From NCBI GenBank assembly GCA_900552055.1, contig URYI01000031.1, positions 1 through 17,050 of the forward strand: a stretch of DNA of 17,050 nucleotides. Direction: 5' to 3'. The translations under genes were made by a program, and so were the position numbers. Under the pieces are notes generated by a model. The model was not told the origin of the DNA, searched no databases, and saw only the letters and a list, made by a program, of their open reading frames with translations. The DNA comes from an uncultured Eubacteriales bacterium (GTDB lineage Bacteria; Bacillota; Clostridia; Christensenellales; QALW01). Shown one piece after another: positions 6,565-12,659 of this stretch (positions within the stretch are counted from its first letter, which is position 1; every line of letters starts with the position of its first letter).

Positions 6565-7418
6565 TGGCATATCGGTTTATTGATCAATATAAGGAGTTTT
6601 TCGGTTTACGCTGGTTATTAAGACATCTGGATATTTACCCAAACGCTTACTATAATTACCGTAAAAATCGAAAGGCTTCTTATCATAGGAAAAAGCAGGA
6701 GATCTTCCATCAGATCAAGAGCATTTATTATAACAACAACCGGATTCTGGGACACAGGCCTATGAAGATCTTCCTGGAAAGAAAAGGAGTTTCTTTAAGC
6801 AAAACAACTCTTCATAAATATATGAACCGGGAGATGGGTCTTCATGCAGCCATTATGAGAAAAAAGCCTTCCTATGTACGAGAGGTAAAAGAGCAGATCT
6901 TTCCCAACCTTTTAAAGCAGAAGTTTCAGGCAGAGGCACCAAATCTGGTATGGTGTACGGATTTTACTTATATCATGCTGGCCAACGGAAAAATGAGATA
7001 CAACTGTACGATCATAGACTTATATGACCGCAGTGTAATATCCAGTTTAAATTCGGAACACATCAATACAGAACTAGCCAAAGCAGCTATTGAAAAGGCA
7101 TTGGTAAGTGAAAAACCAGGAAAGGGACTGATCCTGCACAGTGATCAGGGAAGCCAGTATACTTCACAGGAATTTGTGGATTACTGTAAGAAAAAAGGGA
7201 TCCGTCAGAGCATGAGCAAAGCCGGATGTCCGTATGATAATGCGCCCATGGAACGCTTTTATAATACATTTAAAAACGAGTTAATCTATCCTAACAATTT
7301 TCCTACTGCGAGAAGTCTGGATAAAGCAGTCAGCAGATATGTGTATGTATGGTATAACCATATCCGCCCCCATTCTTATAATGGTTGTAGGACACCCTTC
7401 CAGGCAAGATATAAATAG
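6564..7418 (+). CDS. IS3-family transposase OrfB (DDE integrase core)
   Basis: The 284-aa product is the catalytic subunit. It has a helical N-terminal region (HTH_21-like, NNNRILGHRPMKIFL) and an rve integrase core with WCTDFTY (Asp133), HSDQGSQY (Asp194) and NAPMERFYNTFKNE (Glu230). The 35 residues between the second Asp and the Glu give the family DD(35)E signature. It ends in the usual YVWYNHIRPHSYNG...TPFQA motif. The GTG start overlaps the orfA stop by one base, allowing coupled translation, and upstream sequence in this frame is open for frameshift fusion. Confidence 0.92.
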   Translation: MAYRFIDQYKEFFGLRWLLRHLDIYPNAYYNYRKNRKASYHRKKQEIFHQIKSIYYNNNRILGHRPMKIFLERKGVSLSKTTLHKYMNREMGLHAAIMRKKPSYVREVKEQIFPNLLKQKFQAEAPNLVWCTDFTYIMLANGKMRYNCTIIDLYDRSVISSLNSEHINTELAKAAIEKALVSEKPGKGLILHSDQGSQYTSQEFVDYCKKKGIRQSMSKAGCPYDNAPMERFYNTFKNELIYPNNFPTARSLDKAVSRYVYVWYNHIRPHSYNGCRTPFQARYK

Positions 7419-7421
7419 TGA

Positions 7422-7443
7422 TCTTTTCGAACCAAATGTTACA
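7422..7443 (-). repeat. IS right terminal inverted repeat
   Basis: This is the partner of 6222-6243. Read on the minus strand it starts TGTAACAT and shares the GGTTCG-like inner block. Confidence 0.7.
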
Positions 7444-8203
7444 AAAAACATTGACCAGTACAACCTTCGCACAGGTACAGGAGGAATTGGCAAGGCGAGC
7501 CTCGAAACGCAAGGTTAAGCAGATCGGCACGACAACCGAGCAAGGCAAATACTGCGGAAAGTACGCACTCACCGAACTGCTTGTCTGCGGAGAATGCGGA
7601 ACGCCATACCGCCGGTGCACTTGGACGGCAGGCGGTCAAAAGAGAATTGTATGGCGCTGTATCAACCGCCTTGACTACGGCAAAAAATACTGTCACCACT
7701 CACCGACCATAGAAGAATCGCCCTTGCAAAAAGCGATTATGAATGCTATATTAAAAACAGCAAAAAGCAATCCCGACATTCTGCAAACATTGAAAATGCA
7801 TATCCAAATAGGGCTTGGCGCTGAAGCCGGTGAGGACGAAAGCGTTGATATCCAAATCCGCATCGCACAAATCGATAAGGAATTTAATGACATCCTAAAC
7901 ACCGTAACTGCCGAAAACCTCGAAAGCCTGCTCACCGATCCGCGTATCGAAGCGCTGATGAGCGAAAAGAGAATGCTTGAAAACAGACTGACGGAATACA
8001 TGGCTGCCGAGCAGCATCGCAAAAGCGCTAAGTCACGGTTGGAGCAGATTTTTACCATCCTCGATGGTATGAAAAATCACCCGCTGACCTTCGACAATGA
8101 GATCATCCGAAAAATCCTGCAATGTGTGATCGTAGAATCCAAGGATAGAATCAAGGTGATTTTCCTCGGCGGGCTTGAAGTGGAATCCGAGGTGGAGCAA
8201 TGA
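7444..8203 (+). pseudogene. 5'-truncated large serine recombinase
   Basis: The frame resumes at the IS edge inside a large serine recombinase. What remains begins just before AQVQEELARR and includes the zinc beta-ribbon, CGECGTPYRR...WRCINR...YGKKYC, with four cysteines. A long coiled-coil-like C-terminus follows and ends GGLEVESEVEQ. The N-terminal resolvase domain with the catalytic Ser and the DNA-binding recombinase domain are gone (about 250 aa or more), so the protein cannot recombine DNA. This was presumably the integrase of the element now represented by 4566-6207. A GTG inside the IS could start translation of the remnant, but that is incidental. The attachment-like module at 8232 lies 28 nt downstream of the stop. 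Confidence 0.85.
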
Positions 8204-8231
8204 TGTCAATCAAGATAAAAACGATTTCGAT

Positions 8232-8280
8232 GGTTCGAATCCCACCGCCGAAATGCCGAAAATATCTTTTTCATGTGGCT
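8232..8280 (+). repeat. Attachment-like direct repeat, copy 1
   Basis: GGTTCGAATCCCACC (8232-8246) matches the T arm of tRNA-Ser at 4200-4214 in 14 of 15 positions and the second copy at 16551-16565 in 14 of 15. After 12 unrelated bases comes a 22-nt stretch (8259-8280, beginning AAAATAT and ending TTTTTCATGTGGCT) that matches 16571-16592 with one mismatch. ATTTCG (8224-8229) and CGAAAT (8249-8254) form an inverted repeat around the first block. It follows the recombinase remnant and opens the peptide cassette. Confidence 0.6.
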
Positions 8281-8287
8281 CTCACAG

Positions 8288-8323
8288 AAAAAATCCGAAC
8301 TTCGTACAAAGTTTGGATTTTTT
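8288..8323. terminator. Intrinsic terminator after the recombinase remnant
   Basis: The 15-nt arms at 8288-8302 and 8309-8323 pair completely with one G-U over a 6-nt loop (AAAAAATCC...GGATTTTTT). A and T tracts on both sides make it usable in either direction. It insulates the peptide operon from the old element. Its stem starts exactly 7 nt after the repeat, as in the second module. Confidence 0.85.
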
Positions 8324-8494
8324 GCGCTCCACCGATGCAAGCTTTGTAAAGCACGAAAGACTGTGAAAAATGAATATTGATTTCAATAAAATGATGGAAC
8401 ACAAACTGTTCTGCTGAGTTGAGAACGTATGTCAAGAGTATCCGGCAATTGGTTCTAAACAAATATATTTTAATAAAATATGTAAAGAAATTTA

Positions 8495-8523
8495 TTGACA
8501 AATGTAATAAATTATTATAAACT
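8495..8523 (+). promoter_or_regulatory. Promoter of the peptide operon
   Basis: A perfect TTGACA (8495-8500) lies 17 nt upstream of TAAACT (8518-8523); an alternative -10 is TATAAA at 8516-8521 with a 15-nt spacer. The sequence before it is very AT-rich (8461-8494), resembling an UP element. It precedes the first gene's ATG by about 50 nt. No operator repeat was recognised. Confidence 0.6.
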
Positions 8524-8575
8524 ATATTCAGTAGATTCAACAATAAGTACATTTTTACAAAACGGTGAATTAAAT

Positions 8576-9421
8576 ATGTATCCGCAATGGATTCTAAATA
8601 ATAGGGATAATTATGAATTTATTTTAAAGCATAATAAAGAATATTTAAAATCAGGAAGCGTGTGGTTGAAAAGCTATTTTTGTTCATCTATTGATGACGA
8701 TGAAGGATTAATAAAGCTAAAGCAACAGTACCGGTTGGAACGTTTAAAAAAGGGTCGGACGGATTTAGAGGTTTGCTTTAGAGCTATGGAGTGGACATTT
8801 CAGCAATTGTTGAGCAAAACGCAGAGTGACTATATAGGCAAATTGAATGCGTTTGAGATACTTAAATATTGCTCAGACAGCCGTACAACGGTGAACTGCT
8901 TATGTCATGCGACTGTTCTGACAGAAGTTTTATTAGCCCTAGGTTACACAGCAAGAAAAATATCGTGTTTGCCAATTGACGTGGTTCCATTTGATAACCA
9001 TGTTGTCACAACGGTTTATATACCGAGTCTTAAAAAATGGATTATGCTCGATCCCTCCATGTGCTGCTATATAACAGACAAAGATCAGAATATTTTGTCA
9101 ATACCTGAAATCCGAACTCATTTGGTGAACGATAAAGAAGTTTGTATATGTACATATAGTCGATTTTCCAATCTAAACATTTCAGGTGAACCCCTCTCTT
9201 TAGATCAATCGGATTATCAAACATACTTATATAAGAATTTTTTCCGTTTTATGTCGCGTTATAAGCAAAATTCGGCGGCCACAAAAAATAATGATGTTTT
9301 TTATATGTTAATTCCCAAAGGTTATCTCCCGGCAAACAAAGTTCAACAGAGCTTTATTGAGGAAGCAAATGTAGAACTGCGCATCACAGATGATGAAACT
9401 TTCTTTTGGGGTTTTGGTTAA
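8576..9421 (+). CDS. Transglutaminase-like cysteine enzyme of the peptide cluster
   Basis: The 281-aa product has a transglutaminase-fold core with a readable triad. Cys108 lies in VNCLCHATVLTEVLLALGY, His142 in FDNHVVTTVYI and Asp159 in IMLDPS, at the usual spacing of the superfamily. Bacterial members are mostly cysteine proteases or amidases, and the lasso-peptide leader peptidase belongs to a related group. There is no signal peptide, so it should act in the cytoplasm. I choose ATG 8576 because GGTGA sits 7 nt upstream. The in-frame TTG at 8495 is the promoter -35 box itself. As first gene of the operon it may process the leader or form or break an amide bond in the product. The C-terminal 100 residues match nothing I recognise. 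Confidence 0.7.
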   Translation: MYPQWILNNRDNYEFILKHNKEYLKSGSVWLKSYFCSSIDDDEGLIKLKQQYRLERLKKGRTDLEVCFRAMEWTFQQLLSKTQSDYIGKLNAFEILKYCSDSRTTVNCLCHATVLTEVLLALGYTARKISCLPIDVVPFDNHVVTTVYIPSLKKWIMLDPSMCCYITDKDQNILSIPEIRTHLVNDKEVCICTYSRFSNLNISGEPLSLDQSDYQTYLYKNFFRFMSRYKQNSAATKNNDVFYMLIPKGYLPANKVQQSFIEEANVELRITDDETFFWGFG

Positions 9422-9440
9422 TTATAGGAGGCGAATACTG

Positions 9441-10766
9441 TTGAAATATAAACCGTCAAAATTTAATTACTGCCACAAATGTTCTAATGGAGAGCTGCTG
9501 TTATATAATTCGGCCGCAGGGACAGACAGTTTGTCACGAGTACTCCCTGAAAGATCTGAACCAATATTAAAAATACTGAAAAATGGATATGAAGGGGAAC
9601 CTGAAAATATCCAAACTTTGCTTGAAAAAGGTTTTGTTGTCGCCTCTGAAACAAACGAAGATACGCTTAAAAAGGTGCGCACGATGGAGCAGGTTATGGA
9701 TAGTTCCATGCACCTCATTCTCCTTCCTACCGAACAGTGTAATTTCCGTTGTAAATATTGTTATGAAACTTTCAAAAAAGGGAAAATGAACGATACTGTT
9801 CAGGAGGCGGTAATTGCATATGTGAGAAAGAACATACACAAACATACCGGGCTATATATCAGTTGGTTTGGCGGGGAACCATTAGAAGCATTAGATGTTG
9901 TTGAAAAATTATCTAGAGCATTTCAAAATATATGTAAGGTGGCAAAGAAGACATATTCTGCGGGCATGACCACCAATGGTTATAATTTATCTCTGGAAAC
10001 CTATAAGAAATTATATGATCTCGGCGTTTATAATTATCAAATCACACTAGATGGCTTACAAGAAGAACACGACCGGCAGCGTGTATTAGCCGACGGGCAA
10101 GGGACCTTTGCCAAAATTGTTGAAAATCTAATCAATATAAAAAATGAAACCAGGCATTTTAACACATCGTTTATCATAAGAACAAATTTTACAAAACGGA
10201 TTTACGAACATATCAATCAATTCTTGGAATTTTATGTGCAAACGTTCAATGATGATGCGAGATTCAATTTATATGCTCATATTGCGTCCGATTGGGGCGG
10301 AGAGAGAGTCAAAAATTTTAGTAATGAGATGCTGGCGGAAAAGCAATATAGTGAAATACTCAAAGCCATTTTGGCCTTTGGGATACCAATCAATCACGCT
10401 TCGCATTTCTCCCATTTGAATTATCAGGGCTGTGTATGCTATGCCTGCCGGAAAAACTCAATTGTTATCGGATCTGATGGAAAGCTTTACAAATGTACTG
10501 GCGATTTCGAATTTGAGAAGAACAAAGTTGGTTTATTGGAGCATAACGGTACAATGCGGTACAACGAAAATTATGTTCTATGGTTAGGCGGCATCCAAGA
10601 GCCAGAAAGCAAATGCGAAAACTGCTTTTATAGTGCTTGCTGCTTATCTAACAATTGTCCTGCTGTTAGAGTGAGAGGGCTATCCAATGATACCTGTTCC
10701 TTTGAAAAAGAACATATGGGACTGTTTTTAGAGTTATTTGACAAAAATCTTTTTTCGGTTTTGTAG
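9441..10766 (+). CDS. Radical SAM/SPASM peptide maturase (CcpM-like)
   Basis: The 441-aa product is a radical S-adenosylmethionine enzyme. Residues 1-95 form a PqqD/RRE-like N-terminal region that could bind the leader (FNYCHKCSNGELLLYN...LLEKGFVV). The cluster motif CNFRCKYC is at Cys100, Cys104 and Cys107, and FGGEPLEA follows in the barrel. A SPASM domain begins at Cys331 (CVCYAC...GKLYKC, Cys352) and continues with Cys392, Cys395, Cys400, Cys401 and Cys406, enough for two auxiliary Fe-S clusters. The start is TTG 9441, 9 nt after AGGAGG, because upstream frame sequence overlaps the preceding gene. From memory it resembles the Clostridium 'Cys-rich peptide radical SAM maturase CcpM'. It probably installs thioether or related crosslinks on the three precursors downstream. 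Confidence 0.85.
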   Translation: MKYKPSKFNYCHKCSNGELLLYNSAAGTDSLSRVLPERSEPILKILKNGYEGEPENIQTLLEKGFVVASETNEDTLKKVRTMEQVMDSSMHLILLPTEQCNFRCKYCYETFKKGKMNDTVQEAVIAYVRKNIHKHTGLYISWFGGEPLEALDVVEKLSRAFQNICKVAKKTYSAGMTTNGYNLSLETYKKLYDLGVYNYQITLDGLQEEHDRQRVLADGQGTFAKIVENLINIKNETRHFNTSFIIRTNFTKRIYEHINQFLEFYVQTFNDDARFNLYAHIASDWGGERVKNFSNEMLAEKQYSEILKAILAFGIPINHASHFSHLNYQGCVCYACRKNSIVIGSDGKLYKCTGDFEFEKNKVGLLEHNGTMRYNENYVLWLGGIQEPESKCENCFYSACCLSNNCPAVRVRGLSNDTCSFEKEHMGLFLELFDKNLFSVL

Positions 10767-10779
10767 GAGGCCTGTCAGA

Positions 10780-11139
10780 ATGGATGTTAGAGAAAAATTA
10801 TTGAATATATTAGAAGATAGCGGAATTTTCATCGACAGGGATAATATACAGAGTGAGAATGATATTGATTTACGAGAATATATTACTGACTCAATTCAAT
10901 TTATCAGTTTTATTGTGGAAATTGAAAAAGAATTGAATATGGAATTCCCGGATGAATACCTTTTATATGATAAAATCGCTTCATTAAACGGATTCTCTGC
11001 TATAATTGAAAGTTTTGTTTCGGGTGAATATGCCCTGCAAAACGAACTTTTGCAGGCGGACGACCCACTAGAAGATGATGATTATGATGAAGATGATCCA
11101 TATACGGATCGTTTTGAAGGTGAAATAGATGAATCGTGA
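10780..11139 (+). CDS. Acyl-carrier-related protein of peptide maturation system
   Basis: The 119-aa product has an acyl-carrier-like helical body with TDSIQFISFIVEIEKELNM at residues 36-54. Ser38 in the D-S-I triplet corresponds to the phosphopantetheine serine of the ACP D-S-L motif. The C-terminal 30 residues are extremely acidic (Asp and Glu stretches), unlike ordinary ACPs. ATG 10780 is preceded by AGGAGG overlapping the upstream stop. The gene overlaps the next radical SAM gene by 11 nt. An 'acyl carrier-related' family is known, from memory, in Clostridium Cys-rich-peptide loci. It may carry an activated acyl or aminoacyl group, or serve as a docking scaffold. No fatty-acid or polyketide gene is nearby, and no phosphopantetheinyl transferase is encoded in this locus. 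Confidence 0.75.
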   Translation: MDVREKLLNILEDSGIFIDRDNIQSENDIDLREYITDSIQFISFIVEIEKELNMEFPDEYLLYDKIASLNGFSAIIESFVSGEYALQNELLQADDPLEDDDYDEDDPYTDRFEGEIDES

Positions 11140-12133
11140 AAGCATACGCTTTTTAAAAGAAAACGGATATTTCCTTTTTCCACAAATGTTGCAGTTTGAA
11201 ATTACCCGCAGATGTCCGTTTCATTGCCCTCAATGCTATAAGAAGAGCCTTGATAATCTGGATATAGATTATAAATATTTGAGTGATATGATAGAGCTGG
11301 CAGTAGAAAACGAAGTGAGTCTGCTCACGTTGAACGGCGGGGAACCGTTGCTTTTCCCTAGGATTTGTGACCTGCTGACGAGAGTGGGAGAAACGAATAT
11401 ACTGACCAATATATTCTCTAGTGGTTTCAATTTGACAGAGGATATTTTACAGATACTGAAAAAATATGAGAATTTGAGTTTTTACGTCTCGCTCAATGGT
11501 TCGACTAAGGAAATCAATGGCCTGTCACGCGATGGATACGACATATCAATATCTGCAATTGAAAAATTGAAAAATAACGATATACGTTTCGGAATCAACT
11601 GGGTTGCGCGTCATGATAATGTTAAGGACTTCCCGAAAATGCTAGCTTTGTGTCTCGCACATGGGGTTTCTTTTATCTCGGTTACTAGCAGCAAGCTGAC
11701 GGGCTCCGGGGATATTCAATCTCCATTGGATAGTAATGACCTGTGTCTATTATCCGATTATATTAATTATCGAAGCGATCCAATGCCTAGTATTTTGATC
11801 GAATCATGTTTTTCGATGCTGTCAACGCGAATCATTGGAAACAAGAACAGTTTTTCTGCTCACTGTTACGCTGGTGTCAGCAGTTGTACAGTCAACTGCG
11901 ACAATACGTTTCAGCCGTGCACTCATCTGAAATTTCCGGAAAGATATGAATCTATCGAGGCTTATTGGCATAAATCACCCATTCTCAGCAAGCTGAGAAG
12001 CAGCCCACCGAATACGCTTAATCCATGCCGTAATTGTAAACATAATAAAATTTGTAGCTTATGCAGGGCTATGTCTGTTGAAACGTATACTGACCTGTGT
12101 GCAGGAGCAAGCAGTTGCTTAAATTACGTATAA
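11129..12133 (+). CDS. Second radical SAM/SPASM enzyme
   Basis: The 334-aa product starts at ATG 11129, inside the end of the ACP-like gene, with AAGGTGA (11117-11123) upstream. It has the radical SAM triad in CPFHCPQC (Cys29, Cys33, Cys36), then LTLNGGEPLLF, and a C-terminal SPASM-type Cys set: Cys246, Cys253, Cys257, Cys264 and later PCRNC...ICSLC. Unlike the first maturase it has no N-terminal RRE-like region, with the cluster motif only 28 residues from the start. It may therefore depend on the first maturase or the ACP-like protein for substrate delivery. Two different radical SAM enzymes suggest two distinct modifications of the same peptide. The exact chemistry cannot be read from sequence. 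Confidence 0.85.
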   Translation: MNRESIRFLKENGYFLFPQMLQFEITRRCPFHCPQCYKKSLDNLDIDYKYLSDMIELAVENEVSLLTLNGGEPLLFPRICDLLTRVGETNILTNIFSSGFNLTEDILQILKKYENLSFYVSLNGSTKEINGLSRDGYDISISAIEKLKNNDIRFGINWVARHDNVKDFPKMLALCLAHGVSFISVTSSKLTGSGDIQSPLDSNDLCLLSDYINYRSDPMPSILIESCFSMLSTRIIGNKNSFSAHCYAGVSSCTVNCDNTFQPCTHLKFPERYESIEAYWHKSPILSKLRSSPPNTLNPCRNCKHNKICSLCRAMSVETYTDLCAGASSCLNYV

Positions 12134-12174
12134 ATAATAGGGTGCAAAATAGAAAGGAGGTTATCCATAAGCAT

Positions 12175-12291
12175 ATGTTGAAACTGAAGAAGAAGTCCCA
12201 AAAAATAAAAAGCTTTGCTCTGGTTTGTCTTTATGGGTCCGGCGAGGGACAGCTCAACAATTGCAATTGTAATATGGTCTTAAATTGTTAG
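12175..12291 (+). CDS. Peptide precursor 1
   Basis: The 38-aa peptide has a basic N-terminal leader (MLKLKKKSQKIKS), a middle LYGSGEG element, and a C-terminal core NNCNCNMVLNC (residues 28-38) that ends on a cysteine. A further Cys18 is in the leader and is not shared. ATG 12175 follows AAAGGAGG (ending 12160), at 14 nt a rather long spacing. The frame stays open upstream to 12097, but that start lies inside the radical SAM gene without a ribosome binding site and is rejected. Comparison with the two paralogues makes it a RiPP precursor. It has no double-Gly leader site, in line with an exporter lacking a peptidase domain. Confidence 0.85.
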   Translation: MLKLKKKSQKIKSFALVCLYGSGEGQLNNCNCNMVLNC

Positions 12292-12302
12292 GAGGTATTG
12301 AA

Positions 12303-12416
12303 ATGAGAAAGCTCAAAAAAAAGCGTAAAGTAAAGTCAAATTATTTGGTTGGTCTTTATAATGGTGAAGTGGGTGCGTTGAACAACTGTTCATGCAACAC
12401 AAAAGTAGGTTGTTAA
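12303..12416 (+). CDS. Peptide precursor 2
   Basis: The 37-aa peptide begins MRKLKKKRKVKSN, carries LYNGEVG in the middle and ends NNCSCNTKVGC (residues 27-37). Cysteines 29, 31 and 37 are the only ones in the peptide and correspond to the three shared by all paralogues. ATG 12303 has AGGAGG 7 nt upstream, overlapping the stop of precursor 1, so the three precursors form a tight translational array. Confidence 0.88.
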   Translation: MRKLKKKRKVKSNYLVGLYNGEVGALNNCSCNTKVGC

Positions 12417-12432
12417 GAAAGGAGTAAATTTG

Positions 12433-12546
12433 ATGAAAAAAAAACTCTGCAAAGTTAAGAAATCGCTTTCGTTTTATAAAGTGACTCTTTATGGTACCGA
12501 GGAAGCAACAAATAACTGCGATTGTAATCTTAGAGTTGGTTGCTAA
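12433..12546 (+). CDS. Peptide precursor 3
   Basis: The 37-aa peptide begins MKKKLCKVKKS, has LYGTEEA and ends NNCDCNLRVGC (residues 27-37). AAAGGAG sits 8 nt upstream of ATG 12433. The leader has a non-conserved Cys6. Between the two core cysteines the paralogues carry Asn, Ser and Asp, while the flanking Asn residues are invariant, so the core diversifies at fixed positions. It is followed by a long inverted repeat before the exporter gene. Confidence 0.88.
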   Translation: MKKKLCKVKKSLSFYKVTLYGTEEATNNCDCNLRVGC

Positions 12547-12591
12547 AGCATAGTTGCTATTACACTTACAAGATATGCACTCTATTATTTG

Positions 12592-12649
12592 TAATGTCGA
12601 CAAAGCTCTCTGCAATTGACTTTATGTCGTAGAGAGCTTTGTATCATTA
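12592..12649 (+). promoter_or_regulatory. Hairpin between precursors and exporter gene
   Basis: ACAAAGCTCTCT (12600-12611) and AGAGAGCTTTGT (12631-12642) form a perfect 12-bp stem over a 19-nt loop. TAATG (12592-12596) can also pair with CATTA (12645-12649), closing an outer 5-bp stem. No T-tract follows, so it is not a classical terminator. The exporter's AGGAG (12649-12653) abuts the outer stem. It could stabilise the precursor mRNA 3' end, mark a processing site, attenuate readthrough or limit ribosome access. Confidence 0.7.
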
Positions 12650-12659
12650 GGAGAATATT

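Larger units (their letters stand above)
6222..7443 (+). mobile_element. IS3-family insertion sequence, about 1.2 kb
   Basis: The element carries orfA (HTH) and orfB (DDE transposase) between imperfect terminal inverted repeats. The left end begins TGTGACATG at 6222 and the right end finishes ATGTTACA at 7443, giving the usual 5'-TG...CA-3' termini and about 1222 bp. The flanking triplets differ (AGT before, AAA after), so no target-site duplication is visible. The left flank is the DUF3789 region and the right flank is the interior of a serine recombinase gene. This pattern fits an IS-adjacent deletion. Both transposase frames look intact, so the copy may be active. Confidence 0.85.

Noticed and set aside
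8232..8246. A tRNA gene or tRNA pseudogene
   Set aside because: Only the T-arm-like block is present; no acceptor, D arm or anticodon arm can be built upstream, so it is treated as attachment-like.
8370..8417. 15-codon ORF (MNIDFNKMMEHKLFC) as a fourth precursor
   Set aside because: It lacks a good ribosome binding site and the leader and core motifs of the three precursors, and lies upstream of the operon promoter.
12114..12140. Internal promoter just before the precursors (TTGCTT...TATAAATAATAG)
   Set aside because: Spacing between boxes is not close to 17 nt for any good -10 match, so it is not supported by sequence alone.
12097..12174. N-terminal extension of precursor 1
   Set aside because: The start lies inside the radical SAM gene without a ribosome binding site, and the paralogues have no such extension.
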